NCBI RefSeq assembly: GCF_014836405.1
Contig: NZ_JACSQU010000001.1
Span: 1,550,001 to 1,614,000, forward strand
Length of the DNA stretch: 64,000 nucleotides
Source: Brevundimonas guildfordensis
GTDB taxonomy: Bacteria > Pseudomonadota > Alphaproteobacteria > Caulobacterales > Caulobacteraceae
Reading direction: 5' to 3'
In this document: in pieces, positions 39,805-49,607 of the stretch
Position numbering within the stretch: the first letter of the stretch is position 1
Layout: each line of letters begins with the position of its first letter
Translations under genes and position numbers: made by a program
Notes under the pieces: model-generated
The model's input: the letters and a program-made list of their open reading frames with translations, nothing else
Databases searched by the model: none
Told to the model about the DNA's origin: nothing

Positions 39805-41667
39805 ATGACCCATCCCGCTGACATCGCGCCTGACGACGCCTCTCCGCTTCTGGTGTGGGCCGAGGACGGCTCGCCGCGCTCGGGCCGATTCGGCGACGTC
39901 TACTTCTCCAAGGACGACGGCCTGGCCGAGACGCGCGCGGTCTTCCTGCAGGGCTGCGGCCTGCCGGACGCCTGGAGCGGGCGATCGGCCTTTACCGTGG
40001 GCGAGCTGGGCTTCGGCACCGGGCTGAACATCGTCGCCCTGCTGGACCTGTGGCGGCGGACGCGGCCCGACGGGGGTCGCCTCAAGGTCTTCTCCATCGA
40101 AGGCTTCCCCCTGACCCGCGAAGAGGCGGCGCGGGCGCTGGCGGCCTGGCCCGAGTTGGCCGAGACGGCCGCCGGGCTGCTGGCGGTCTGGCCTGCCGGA
40201 ACGCCGGGGTTTCACCGCCTCGACCTGCCGCAGTGGGGGGCGACGATCGATCTGGCCGTCGGCGACGCGCGATGGGCGCTGGAGCAGTGGTCGGGTGCGG
40301 CCGACGCCTGGTTCCTGGATGGATTTTCGCCGGCGCTGAACCCCGGCATGTGGTCCCCGGAGATTCTGGCTCTGGTGGCGGGGCGCTCAGCCCCCGGCGC
40401 GCGACTGGCCACCTTCACCGTCGCCGGGGCCGTGCGGCGGGGCCTGTCCGAGCACGGCTTCACCGTCGAGAAGAAGCCCGGCCACGGGCGCAAGCGCGAG
40501 CGGCTGGAAGCGCGCATGGCGGGCCAGACGCCGCCGAAGCCAGCGCCCCATGTCGCCGTCGTCGGCGCCGGGATCGCCGGGGCGGCCGTTACGCGCGCCC
40601 TGATCGCCGAGGGCGCGCGCGTCACCGTCATCGAGGCCGAACGGGCGGGCGCGGGGGCGTCGGGCTTTCCCGCCTCGCTGGTCACGCCCCGGCTGGACGC
40701 AGGCGACGCCCTGATCGCAGGTTTCCACGCCCAAGCGCTGGAGCGGGCGGGCGACCTTTACCGCGCCCTGCCCGGCGCGGTGGTCGCCGAGGGCGTGCTG
40801 CAACTGGAGCAGGCGCCGCGCGACGCCGTCCGCTTCGACAAGATCGCCGCCCAGGACCTGTGGCCGGAAGGGGCCATGCAGCGGCTGGATGCGGCCGCCT
40901 GCACGGAGCGTCTGGGCGAGCCGACGCCGCGCGGCGGGCTGATGATGGCCCAGGCGTTGGCCGTGCGCTCCGACGCGATCCTGGAGCCGTGGCTGGCGGG
41001 CGCCGAGCGGGTCGCGGGGCGCGTCACACGGCTGGAGCCGATGGCGGAGGGCTGGCGCGTGTGCGGCGAGGGCGACACCGTGCTGGCCGAGGCGGATGCG
41101 GTGGTGCTGGCCGCCGGCTGGGGCTCGGCCCAACTGGCCCCTGACCTGCCGCTGTCGCCCGTGGCCGGGCAGGCGGACTGGATCGAGGGCCAGACGGCGT
41201 CCGCCCCGCTCGTCCCGGCGGCCTGGGGCGGTTACGCCGCGCCGACCGGCCGGGGGATGCTCTTTGGCGCCACCCACGACCGAGGCGTCGACACGCCTGA
41301 AGCGTCCGACGAGGCCAGCGCCCGCAACCGTGCGACGCTGGGCGCCGCCCTGCCCCGGCGCGCGGCCGAGGCGGCGAACGCGCCCGCCGGGGCGCACGGG
41401 CGACGCGCGGCGGTGCGGGCGACGACGCCGGATCGCCTGCCCCTGTGCGGCGCCCTGGCGGAAGGCCTCTATGCGCTCACCGGCCTGGGTTCGCGCGGCT
41501 TCTGCGTCGCGCCGCTGCTGGGCGAGCATCTGGCCGCGATCCTGACGGCGCGGCCGTCGCCCCTGACGGCCGAGGCGGCGCGGCGGCTGGACCCGCGCCG
41601 TTGGACCCCGCAACCGACGTCGGACGGCGACGTTGACAGCCTAGGTTCATCAGCGAGCGTTACCTGA
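39805..41667 (+). CDS. mnmC: Bifunctional tRNA U34 modification enzyme MnmC (MnmD methyltransferase + FAD oxidoreductase)
   Basis: It converts cmnm5(s2)U34 to nm5 and then mnm5(s2)U34 in tRNA anticodons. In the 620-residue protein, residues 1-235 are the SAM-dependent methyltransferase, with the cofactor loop VGELGFGTGLN and active-site stretch WFLDGFSPALNPGMW. From ~250 the FAD domain begins with the dinucleotide motif VAVVGAGIAGAAV and ends with LTGLGSRGFCVAPLLGEHLA. Both halves look complete. It is monocistronic behind the lipoprotein terminator. Confidence 0.96.
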   Translation: MTHPADIAPDDASPLLVWAEDGSPRSGRFGDVYFSKDDGLAETRAVFLQGCGLPDAWSGRSAFTVGELGFGTGLNIVALLDLWRRTRPDGGRLKVFSIEGFPLTREEAARALAAWPELAETAAGLLAVWPAGTPGFHRLDLPQWGATIDLAVGDARWALEQWSGAADAWFLDGFSPALNPGMWSPEILALVAGRSAPGARLATFTVAGAVRRGLSEHGFTVEKKPGHGRKRERLEARMAGQTPPKPAPHVAVVGAGIAGAAVTRALIAEGARVTVIEAERAGAGASGFPASLVTPRLDAGDALIAGFHAQALERAGDLYRALPGAVVAEGVLQLEQAPRDAVRFDKIAAQDLWPEGAMQRLDAAACTERLGEPTPRGGLMMAQALAVRSDAILEPWLAGAERVAGRVTRLEPMAEGWRVCGEGDTVLAEADAVVLAAGWGSAQLAPDLPLSPVAGQADWIEGQTASAPLVPAAWGGYAAPTGRGMLFGATHDRGVDTPEASDEASARNRATLGAALPRRAAEAANAPAGAHGRRAAVRATTPDRLPLCGALAEGLYALTGLGSRGFCVAPLLGEHLAAILTARPSPLTAEAARRLDPRRWTPQPTSDGDVDSLGSSASVT

Positions 41668-41707
41668 TCGATCGGGAGCCCCCCGGCCCCAAGCGATGGA
41701 GCAAGCC

Positions 41708-42136
41708 ATGTCCGCCCGTTTCATATCCGCCGTCCTGCTTTGCGCCGCCGCAGGGCTGGCCGCCTGTGCGCCCACGTCCTCCGGCGACGCCGCCCACAGC
41801 GGCCAGAGCGCTCAGAGCGCGGCGGCCGGTGCGCGCGCCTGCGTCTTCCAGCGGGACATCCGCAATTTCCGCGTCTCAAGCGACGAGCGGAACATCTATG
41901 TGCGCGGCCCCGGCCAGACCATCTATCGGCTGGAAGTGGCCGGCGCCTGCCCGGAGCTGGACCATCCCCTCGCCATCGGCTTTGCGCCGCGGGGCGGGAT
42001 CAACAATCTGTGCACCGGCGACATGACGCGTCTGGTGTTCGGACGCTCGGCCTCGGCCATTCCCTGCGACGTGCGCATGGCCGGAGCGTTGAGCGCGGCC
42101 GAGGTCGCAGCCCTGCCCGAACGCGAACGCCCCTGA
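41708..42136 (+). CDS. DUF6491-like lipoprotein
   Basis: The 142-residue product has a lipoprotein signal (FISAVLLCAAAGLAAC). The mature region is the cysteine-bearing pattern ACVFQRDIRNFRVSSDE, YRLEVAGACPELDHPLAIGF, NNLCTGDMTRLVF and a final Cys, matching the DUF6491 style of four conserved cysteines. Function unknown. Start 41708 was chosen because GGAG (41698-41701) lies 6 bases upstream; ATG 41696 would overlap that site. Confidence 0.8.
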   Translation: MSARFISAVLLCAAAGLAACAPTSSGDAAHSGQSAQSAAAGARACVFQRDIRNFRVSSDERNIYVRGPGQTIYRLEVAGACPELDHPLAIGFAPRGGINNLCTGDMTRLVFGRSASAIPCDVRMAGALSAAEVAALPERERP

Positions 42137-42290
42137 GCCGGCCCGCCGCAGATTACTTCTGTGTAATTGCCATAGAGTCGTTTGAGCCCGGATCGCCGAA
42201 CGGCTAAACACCGTTGCTATGCCCGCGACGCCGGAGACAGAAGGTTGGCGCGCGCCCGACTGAACGCTCAATCTCCCAGGATATCCGCAC

Positions 42291-43475
42291 GTGGCGACCT
42301 CTCGACGCTTTTCGGCCCGACTGACCTCCGCCATGGCCGTGGCGCTGGCCGCGAGCCTGACCCTGGCCGCCTGCGGCGGCCACGGCGACGCTCCCAAGGA
42401 TAAGGAAGGCGGCGGCGCCTCGCGCCAGACCGTCAGCGCCGCGACGGCGACCACCGTCGCCCTGCCCCGCACCGTGGTCGCCTCAGGCACCGTCAGCGCT
42501 TGGGAAGAGGTCCCGGTCGGCGCCGAAACCGGCGGGCTGACGGCGACGACCGTCTATGTCGATGAAGGCTCTTACGTCCGTCAGGGACAGCCGCTGGTGC
42601 AGATGAACGACGTGCTGCTGCGGGCCCAGGTGCGCCAGCAGCAGGCGGCGGTGCAGACCGCCGAAGCCAACGCCGCGCGCGACGACGCCGCCCTGGCGAG
42701 GGCGCAGGAGCTGAAGGAGCGCGGCTTCCTCAGCCAGGCGGCGCTGGACACGGCCCTGGCCAACCAGCGGGCGTCGGCGGCCAATCTGGCTGCGGCGCGC
42801 GCCTCGCTGTCCGAGACCCAGACCCGCCTGTCGCAGGCCACCATCCGCGCGCCGGTCAGCGGGCTGATCATCAGCCGCAGCGTCACCAAGGGCCAGATCA
42901 TTGACGCCGGGACCGAACTGTTCCGCATGGTGCGCGACGGTCGCCTGGAGCTGGACGCCCAGGTGCCCGAGACCGAACTGCCGCTGATCCAGGCCGGGCA
43001 GAGCGCGGCCATCACCTCCAGCCAGGCCGGCTCGACGACCGGCACGGTTCGCATCGTCACGCCTGAGGTCAATCCTCAGACCCGCCTGGGGCTGGCGCGC
43101 ATCAGCCTGTCGCCCGGCAGCGCGCTGAAACCCGGCATGTTCGCCCGCGCCGCCATCGAGGCGGGCGCTCGTCCGGCCACGGTGGTGCCGACCGACGCGG
43201 TCCTGTACCGCAGCAACAAGTCAGGCGTCTTCGTGCTGAACGCCGACTCCTCGGTGCGCTTCGCCCCGGTGACGGTGCTGTCGCGCAATGACGACCAGAC
43301 CTCGGTCGAGGGCCTGGCGGCCGGAGTGCGGGTCGTGGTGGCCGGCGCCGGCTTCCTGAACGACGGCGACAAGGTGACGGTGGCGGCGCCCAAGCCGGCG
43401 GCTGCGGCCCCGGCTCCAGCCCCTGCCCCGGCTGCGGCCGCGCCCGCCGCCGCCCAAGCGCCCGCCAAGAAGTAA
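42291..43475 (+). CDS. RND efflux system periplasmic adaptor (MFP family)
   Basis: The 394-residue membrane-fusion lipoprotein (AVALAASLTLAACGG, Cys ~28) links an inner-membrane RND pump to an outer-membrane channel. Domains in order: a lipoyl half (VPVGAETGGLTATTVYVDEG, then GQPLVQMND), an alpha-helical hairpin (~100-160, QAAVQTAEANAARDDAALA), the second lipoyl half (ATIRAPVSGLIISRSVTKGQ), beta-barrel and membrane-proximal domains, and an Ala/Pro tail. The start is GTG 42291. The RND pump follows 9 bp later; no outer-membrane factor is encoded nearby. Confidence 0.94.
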   Translation: MATSRRFSARLTSAMAVALAASLTLAACGGHGDAPKDKEGGGASRQTVSAATATTVALPRTVVASGTVSAWEEVPVGAETGGLTATTVYVDEGSYVRQGQPLVQMNDVLLRAQVRQQQAAVQTAEANAARDDAALARAQELKERGFLSQAALDTALANQRASAANLAAARASLSETQTRLSQATIRAPVSGLIISRSVTKGQIIDAGTELFRMVRDGRLELDAQVPETELPLIQAGQSAAITSSQAGSTTGTVRIVTPEVNPQTRLGLARISLSPGSALKPGMFARAAIEAGARPATVVPTDAVLYRSNKSGVFVLNADSSVRFAPVTVLSRNDDQTSVEGLAAGVRVVVAGAGFLNDGDKVTVAAPKPAAAAPAPAPAPAAAAPAAAQAPAKK

Positions 43476-43484
43476 GGCCCGGCC

Positions 43485-46400
43485 ATGAACCAGATTTCCG
43501 CCTGGGCGATCAAGAACCCCATCCCCGTCATCCTGCTGTTCCTGCTGCTGACGCTGGGCGGGGTGACCGGCTTCGCCGGGATGCGGATCAACAACAATCC
43601 CGACATCGACTTCCCGCTGGTTGCGGTCACGGCCGCGCGCCCCGGCGCCGCCCCGACCGAGATGGAGGTGCAGGTCACGCGGGTGATCGAGGATTCGATC
43701 GCCGGCCTGTCGGGCGTGCGCCACATCTATTCCAACGTCTCCGACGGGGTGTCCTCGACCACCATCGAGTTCGAGCTGGGCACCGACACCGAGCGCGCCA
43801 CCAACGACGTGCGCAACGCCATGAGCGGGGTGCGCGCCAGCCTGCCCCAGGACATGCAGGAGCCGACGGTCCAGCGCATCGACATCACCGGCGACGCCCT
43901 GATCACCTATGTGGTGCGCTCGGAAACGATGACGCCGGAACAGATCAGCTGGTTCATCGACAATGAGGTCAGCCGCGCCCTGCTGGCCCTGGGCGGCGTC
44001 GGCGAGGTCAACCGCTCGGGCGGGGTGGACCGCGAGATTCGCGTCGAGCTGGATCCGCAGCGTTTGAGCGCCTACGGCGTCACGGCGGCGCAGGTCAGCC
44101 AGGCCCTGACCGGGGTCAACAACAACCTGCCGGGCGGGCGCGTCACCATCGCGGGCTCCGAGCGGGCCGTGCGGACGCTGGGCGCCGCCGGGTCGGTCGA
44201 ACAGCTGCGCGAGACCCTGGTGCCCGTCGGCGACGGCAAGAATGTGCGTCTGGGCGACCTGGGCACGGTGGTCGACAAGTGGAGCGAGCCGCGTCGCCTG
44301 GCCCGCTACAACGGCCAGGAGGCCGTGACCTTCAACTTCCTGCGCTCGCGCGAGGCCAGCGAGGTCAAGGTCTCCGAAAAGGTCCGCGCCGAGGTCGAGA
44401 AGATCGACGAAGCGCACCCCGAACTGACCATCGAACAGGTCACCTCGAGCGTGAAATACATCGAGGAATCCTACCTCGCCTCGCTGGAGGCGCTGATCCT
44501 CGGCGCCGTGCTGGCGGTCATCGTGGTGTGGATCTTCCTGCGCGACTGGCGCGCGACCCTGATCGCGGCGACGGCCATGCCGATGTCGCTGATCCCGACC
44601 TTCGCCATCCTGGGGCCGATGGACCAGTCGCTGAACGTGGTGACGCTGCTGGCCCTGTCGCTGACGATCGGCATCCTGGTCGACGACGCCATCGTCGAGA
44701 TCGAGAACATCGTCCGCCACATGCGCGACGGCAAACCGCCCTATGACGCCGCCTTTGAGGCCGCCGACGAGATCGGCCTGGCGGTGGTGGCGACGACCGG
44801 CACCATCATCGCCGTGTTCGCGCCCGTGGGCTTCATGCCCGGCATCATCGGCCAGTTCTTCAAGGCCTTTGCGCTGGCCGCCTGCATCAGCGTCTTCTTC
44901 TCGCTGGTGGTGGCGCGTCTGCTGACGCCGCTGATGGCGGCCTATCTGCTCAAGCACACCCACCACGAGGACAAGGATCCCTTCTGGATGGCGGGCTATC
45001 TGCGCTCGCTGAAGTGGTGCCTGCGCCATCGCTGGATCGTCTTCGTCATGGGCGGCGCCTTCCTGTTCGGCTCGATCGGCCTGTCCGTGGTCGCCAAGAT
45101 GTCGTTCGAGTTCATGTCGCCCGCCGACGAGGGCCGCGCGGCCTTCCAGATCGAGCTGCCGCCGGGCGCCACCCTGCGCCAGACCGACGCCGTGGTGCGG
45201 CAGGTGACCCAGATGCTGAACGCCCGGCCCGAGGTCACCTCGGTCTACGCCGCCGTCGGCGGACAGTCGGTCAATCAGGCCAACGTCTACGCCGACATGG
45301 TGCCCAAGGGTAAGCGCGACCTGAGCCAGCAGGCCTTCGCCCGCGTCATGGTCGATGAGCTGAAGCAGATCCCCGGCGCCCGCATCCGCGCCGGCATCGC
45401 CCAGCAGGGCGGCGGCCCCGGCGACGGCACCAGCTACACCTTCTCCATCCTGAGCGACGACCCGGCGACGCTTGAAGCCGCAGCGCGCAAGGTGGAAGAC
45501 GAGATGCGCGGCGTGCCGGGCTTGGCCAATGTGGTCAATACGGCCGCCATCGCCCGCCCGGAAATCCTGGTCACGCCGCGGCCGGACGAGGCGGCGCTGC
45601 TGGGCGTCTCGGCGGGCGCCATCTCGCAGGCGGTGCGCGTCGCCACCATCGGCGACATCGAGCAGAACCTGCCCAAATACAATCTGGGCGACCGCCAGAT
45701 CCCGATCCGGCTGCAGCTGACCGAAGCAGCGCGCGAGGACCTGAACGTGCTGCAGAACCTGCGCGTGCCGACCGCCTCGGGCGCCGCAGTGCCGCTGAGC
45801 GCCGTGGCCGACATCGAGTTCGGCGCCGGTCCGGCCACCGTGAGCCGTCAGGATCGGTCGCGCATCGCCTCGATCACGGCCGAGCTGGACGGCATCACCA
45901 CCGGCGCCGCCGGCCAGGCGGTCAACCGTCTGCCCTCGGTCAAGAACCTGCCGGCAGGCGTGCGCCAGGTGCCGGCCGGGGACGCCGAGTTCATCCAGGA
46001 GATGCTGATCGGCTTCGGCATCGCCTTCCTGTCGGGCATCCTGCTGATGTACGCGGTGCTGACCCTGCTGTTCAAAAGCTTCGCCTATCCGGTCACCATC
46101 ATGGCGGCCTTGCCCCTGGCCATCGGCGGCGCCTTCATCGCCCTGGTGATCGCCGGCAAGAGCTTCTCGATGTCTGCCCTGATCGGGGTGCTGATGCTGA
46201 TGGGGATCGCGGCCAAGAACTCCATCCTGCTGGTCGACTACATCATCATGGCCGAGAAGAGCGGGCTGAACCGTTTCGACGCCATCATGGACGCCGCCCA
46301 CAAGCGGGCCCGGCCGATCCTGATGACCACCTTCGCCATGGGGGCGGGCATGGTGCCCATCGCCATCGGCTGGGGCGCCGACGTGGAGTTCCGCTCGCCG

Positions 46401-46574
46401 ATGGCCGTGGCGGTGGTCGGGGGGCTGATCTCCTCGACCTTCCTGTCACTGCTCTACATCCCGGCGGTGTTCACCATCATCGACGACATCGCCGGCTTCG
46501 GGCGGCGGATGCTGAGCCGGATGTTCGCCGGGCAGCGGCGGATGGCGGGGGAGAGCCACACGCCGGCGGAGTAA
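43485..46574 (+). CDS. RND efflux transporter permease (HAE1/AcrB-like)
   Basis: The 1029-residue inner-membrane proton-drug antiporter has 12 transmembrane helices. It starts NQISAWAIKNPIPVILLFLL and repeats two porter domains. The TM4 relay segment LTIGILVDDAIVEIENIVRH carries the DD pair, and the TM10 region LMLMGIAAKNSILLVDYI has the matching Lys/Asn. GMRINNNPDIDFPLV is typical of the MdtB/MexW-like branch. It is cotranscribed with the adaptor. Substrates are not predictable. Confidence 0.96.
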   Translation: MNQISAWAIKNPIPVILLFLLLTLGGVTGFAGMRINNNPDIDFPLVAVTAARPGAAPTEMEVQVTRVIEDSIAGLSGVRHIYSNVSDGVSSTTIEFELGTDTERATNDVRNAMSGVRASLPQDMQEPTVQRIDITGDALITYVVRSETMTPEQISWFIDNEVSRALLALGGVGEVNRSGGVDREIRVELDPQRLSAYGVTAAQVSQALTGVNNNLPGGRVTIAGSERAVRTLGAAGSVEQLRETLVPVGDGKNVRLGDLGTVVDKWSEPRRLARYNGQEAVTFNFLRSREASEVKVSEKVRAEVEKIDEAHPELTIEQVTSSVKYIEESYLASLEALILGAVLAVIVVWIFLRDWRATLIAATAMPMSLIPTFAILGPMDQSLNVVTLLALSLTIGILVDDAIVEIENIVRHMRDGKPPYDAAFEAADEIGLAVVATTGTIIAVFAPVGFMPGIIGQFFKAFALAACISVFFSLVVARLLTPLMAAYLLKHTHHEDKDPFWMAGYLRSLKWCLRHRWIVFVMGGAFLFGSIGLSVVAKMSFEFMSPADEGRAAFQIELPPGATLRQTDAVVRQVTQMLNARPEVTSVYAAVGGQSVNQANVYADMVPKGKRDLSQQAFARVMVDELKQIPGARIRAGIAQQGGGPGDGTSYTFSILSDDPATLEAAARKVEDEMRGVPGLANVVNTAAIARPEILVTPRPDEAALLGVSAGAISQAVRVATIGDIEQNLPKYNLGDRQIPIRLQLTEAAREDLNVLQNLRVPTASGAAVPLSAVADIEFGAGPATVSRQDRSRIASITAELDGITTGAAGQAVNRLPSVKNLPAGVRQVPAGDAEFIQEMLIGFGIAFLSGILLMYAVLTLLFKSFAYPVTIMAALPLAIGGAFIALVIAGKSFSMSALIGVLMLMGIAAKNSILLVDYIIMAEKSGLNRFDAIMDAAHKRARPILMTTFAMGAGMVPIAIGWGADVEFRSPMAVAVVGGLISSTFLSLLYIPAVFTIIDDIAGFGRRMLSRMFAGQRRMAGESHTPAE

Positions 46575-46599
46575 GCCGCGCCTCAAGACCGAAAACAGG

Positions 46600-46632
46600 A
46601 AAGCCCCCGGTCCATGCGGCCGGGGGCTTTTT
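46600..46632 (+). terminator. Rho-independent terminator of the RND efflux operon
   Basis: An 11-bp perfect stem (46600-46610 with 46620-46630) with a 9-base loop ends in a T-tract, 25 bp after the pump stop. Confidence 0.9.
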
Positions 46633-46644
46633 CATGCGCGCGCC

Positions 46645-46667
46645 CTCTCCCTCCGGGAGCGGGAGAA
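46645..46667. repeat. REP-like palindromic fragment
   Basis: TCTCCC (46646-46651) pairs with GGGAGA (46661-46666) around CTCC/GGAG inner bases. It resembles the TTCTCCC...GGGAGAA ends of the element in rsmE. It lies between two convergent terminators. Confidence 0.4.
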
Positions 46668-46668
46668 C

Positions 46669-46700
46669 AAAAAGGCGAGCCGGATCGCTCCGGCCCGCCT
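46669..46700 (-). terminator. Rho-independent terminator of the TonB receptor gene
   Basis: A 12-bp stem with one mismatch (46673-46684 with 46689-46700) and loop TCGC is followed on the minus strand by T5. Its arms resemble the icd terminator at 8236-8267. Confidence 0.85.
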
Positions 46701-46725
46701 CTTGTCGTCGAGCGTCTCGCTTAGA

Positions 46726-49377
46726 TCAGTAGCGGACGCGCAGGGTCACGCCGTAGGTGCGCGGCTGGCCCATGAAGGCGTTGTAGGTCTGAGTGTCCAG
46801 CGCCGGGTTGTAGTAGGTGCCGTTCGGCTGGACCGTGGTCTGGAACGCCGAGCCTTGCAGCGGGGCGTTGATGGCCACCTGCTTGTACTCTTCGTCGGTC
46901 AGGTTCTGGGCCCACAGGTCCAGCGCCCAGCGTTCGTCTTCCGAACCCAGGGTGATGCGGCCGTTCAGCAGGGTCATGGCGTCCTGCATCTTGTACGGCA
47001 GCAGGTCCGAACCGGTGTTGAACTCCGTGGAGTATTTGGCCGACAGGTTCAGGCCCACCTTCATCCCCGACCCGATCGAGCGATCGAAGGCCACGGCGGC
47101 CGTGGCCGACCACTCCGGCGCGAAGGAGGCGCGGGCGCCCGGCAGCAGCGACAGCTGGCCGAAGTTGCCGGGGTTGGCCAGGTCAGCAGCGGTGAAGTCG
47201 CCGTATTTGGTGTCCGTGTAGGTCACGCCGCCCGACAGCGACAGACCTTCGACCGGGGTGAACCAGACGAAGTCGGCGTCGACGCCCTCGGACGTCAGCT
47301 CAGGGATGGATTCGACCACGAACGCCGTGCCCAGGAAGGTGTTGAGCTGGAAGTCTTCGAACTTCTGATTGAAGTAGGTGATGTTGAACAGCACCGAGCG
47401 GTTGAAGAGGGTGTTCTTCAGCCCGATCTCATAGCTGTCGACCATTTCGGACGGGAACAGCAAGGAGCTGCTGGGATTGATCGGCAACGGATTGGTCGCC
47501 GTCGGCCCCTGCACGCGGTCCATGTTGTAGCCGAACGACTTATAGCCGCGCGCATAGGAGGCGTAGGCCATCACGCTGTCGTTGAAGCGATAGCTGCCCT
47601 TGACGGTGCCGCTGAGCTCGCCGTCGCTGTGGCCCTCGCCGATGCGGCGGTTGTCGAACAGGGGGTTGGCCCAGGGCAGGCACAGGTTGGCGGCCAGGCG
47701 CCCGGCCGTGGCCTGAGCGGCGGCCTGAGGCAGGCCCGCGCCCATCAGAGCCCCGGTCATGGCCGCGACATTGCCCAGGGCGCCGCCGCAGGCCGCGCCG
47801 TTGGTTCCCAGGTTGTCCTGCAGACCCGTCAGGCTCTTGTCGTCGAGGGTGTAGCGCAGGCCCAAGGTGACATCGAACTTGTCGGTCAGATGCAGGGTGT
47901 TGTTGGTGAAGACGGCGAAGGACTCCGTCGTCTGACGGTAGTGGTCCTGAACGCCGTGGCCGACGCCGAAGCCCGGTCCGGTCGCGGCCGTCGGACCCGC
48001 CGGCGCCATACCGCCGGTGACCAGGCAGCCGGCCAGGAACTGCGCCGTGGTGCCCGGACGGGTCAGGCAGCCGACGATGTTCGGGCTGATCGGAATCGCC
48101 CCGCCCGCGCCGGCGTTCAGCTGGCTGGAGATCAGCAGCGACATGAAGGGCGTGTAGGCCGCGCCGTACCAGTAGCTGTCGTCGCGGTTGATGGTTTCGC
48201 GCGTCATGAAGGCGCCGACCAGCCAGTCGATGCGGTCCGTCGCGCCCGCCAGGCGGAACTCCTGGGTCAGGTTCTCAAGCTCGAAGCCGTAGCCGCCGTC
48301 GTCCTGACGATAGAGCAGGTCGGCGGTGGTGTAGTCGAGGTCCATGCCGTTGACGCCCGACCAGTTCCGCCAGGAGCTGAGCGAGGTGAAGGTGGCGTTC
48401 CAGGCCGGAATGTCGATGTTGGCCTCGGCCGAGAAGCCCATGTCTTCCATGGTCTGGCCGGTGCCGCGGTTGGCGTAGGCCGTGCGCGAGAAGGGCAGTT
48501 CGCCGAAGCCCGGCGCCGGCGCCGCCTGCTGACCGCCGACCGCATTGATGAAGGCCACGGTCGGGCCGGTGCGGATCTGGGTCGAGACGCAGCAGTATTC
48601 GTCGCGCTTGGAGTAGTCGGCGATCAGGCGGATCGAGATGTCGTCCGACGGCAGGATCAGCAGCTGACCGCGCGCGGTCCAGAAGTTCTGGTTCTGGTCG
48701 TCCGTCTCCTGACGCGGGCCGGCGCCGGTGACGACGTCATAGAAGCCGTCGCGCTCGCGCTTGGCCATGTAGAGGCGGCCGGCGACCTTGTCGCTGAGCG
48801 GGCCCGTGACCGAGCCGGCGAGGCCCCAGGCGCCGAAGTTGCCGTAGGTGGCCTCAGCCTCGAAGCCGGGGGTGAAGGACGGCGCCTCGGAGATGATGTT
48901 GATGACGCCGGCCGAGGTGTTCTTGCCGAACAGGGTGCCCTGCGGCCCCTTCAGCACCTCGATGCGGGCCAGTTCGCCCAGGTCGCCGAAGCCGACGCCG
49001 TTGCGCGAGCGGTAAACGCCGTCGATCACCACGCCGACCGAGCTTTCCAGGCCGGGGTTGTCGCCGACGGTGCCGACGCCGCGGATACGGGCGGTGGTGG
49101 CGGTTTCCGACTGGGTCGAGGTCACGGTCATGCCCGGCGTCAGGATCTGCAGATCCTTGATGTCGCGGACGCCGGCGCCTTCCAGCGCCGCCTGCGACAG
49201 GGTGGTGACCACGATCGGCACGTCCTGCAGACTCTGTTCGCGCTTCTGGGCGGTGACGATGATGTCGTCGACCGTGGTCGGCCCCGTCTGGGCGGCGGCG
49301 GCCCCCGCGAAACCGAAGGCTGCGACGCCGACGACGGCGACCGAAGCGGTGCAGCGAAGGATGTGGTTCAAACGCAT
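46726..49377 (-). CDS. TonB-dependent receptor
   Basis: The 883-residue outer-membrane protein has a signal peptide (LRCTASVAVVGVAAFGFAGA). A plug domain starts DDIIVTAQKREQSLQDVPIV and includes RIEVLKGPQGTLFGKNTSAG. A 22-strand barrel ends in the typical Phe/Tyr-terminated strand (TYGVTLRVRY). It belongs to the large receptor subfamily of Caulobacterales and sphingomonads that imports unknown organics or siderophores. Start 49377 follows GGGGAG; codons upstream are non-homologous. A perfect TGAC-N5-GTCA site lies about 205 bp upstream. Confidence 0.95.
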   Translation of the reverse strand: MRLNHILRCTASVAVVGVAAFGFAGAAAAQTGPTTVDDIIVTAQKREQSLQDVPIVVTTLSQAALEGAGVRDIKDLQILTPGMTVTSTQSETATTARIRGVGTVGDNPGLESSVGVVIDGVYRSRNGVGFGDLGELARIEVLKGPQGTLFGKNTSAGVINIISEAPSFTPGFEAEATYGNFGAWGLAGSVTGPLSDKVAGRLYMAKRERDGFYDVVTGAGPRQETDDQNQNFWTARGQLLILPSDDISIRLIADYSKRDEYCCVSTQIRTGPTVAFINAVGGQQAAPAPGFGELPFSRTAYANRGTGQTMEDMGFSAEANIDIPAWNATFTSLSSWRNWSGVNGMDLDYTTADLLYRQDDGGYGFELENLTQEFRLAGATDRIDWLVGAFMTRETINRDDSYWYGAAYTPFMSLLISSQLNAGAGGAIPISPNIVGCLTRPGTTAQFLAGCLVTGGMAPAGPTAATGPGFGVGHGVQDHYRQTTESFAVFTNNTLHLTDKFDVTLGLRYTLDDKSLTGLQDNLGTNGAACGGALGNVAAMTGALMGAGLPQAAAQATAGRLAANLCLPWANPLFDNRRIGEGHSDGELSGTVKGSYRFNDSVMAYASYARGYKSFGYNMDRVQGPTATNPLPINPSSSLLFPSEMVDSYEIGLKNTLFNRSVLFNITYFNQKFEDFQLNTFLGTAFVVESIPELTSEGVDADFVWFTPVEGLSLSGGVTYTDTKYGDFTAADLANPGNFGQLSLLPGARASFAPEWSATAAVAFDRSIGSGMKVGLNLSAKYSTEFNTGSDLLPYKMQDAMTLLNGRITLGSEDERWALDLWAQNLTDEEYKQVAINAPLQGSAFQTTVQPNGTYYNPALDTQTYNAFMGQPRTYGVTLRVRY

Positions 49378-49581
49378 AGGCGGCTCCCCGACTCTGTAGG
49401 CCCGGCCGCATTTCGCGGCCGCGCGCGATTCCTGTCCCTGATGACTAGCGCTCATTGAACGGCGCGAGTTCTCATCCAAAGGGGTAGTCCATGGCCGAGT
49501 CACCGACAAGCAGACGCCCCTTGGAGAACGACAATTTCACTCAGGCTCGCCTTACCTGTGGCGATAAAGCGACAAATATAC

Positions 49582-49594
49582 TGACGTTAGGTCA
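49582..49594. promoter_or_regulatory. TGAC-N5-GTCA site upstream of the TonB receptor
   Basis: TGACGTTAGGTCA has perfect inverted half-sites. It closely matches the pair before the acyl-CoA synthetase gene (35892-35928). It lies in the AT-richer gap between nhaA and the receptor gene, both on the minus strand. Confidence 0.5.
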
Positions 49595-49607
49595 ATGTTA
49601 TCGGCGA

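Noticed and set aside
43221..46301. 1026-residue open frame opposite the RND pump
   Set aside because: Shadow of the pump gene caused by GC-rich third positions; His/Gln/Asp-rich with no motif.
46702..49458. 918-residue open frame opposite the TonB receptor
   Set aside because: Same mirror-frame artefact, with no signal peptide and no ribosome-binding site.
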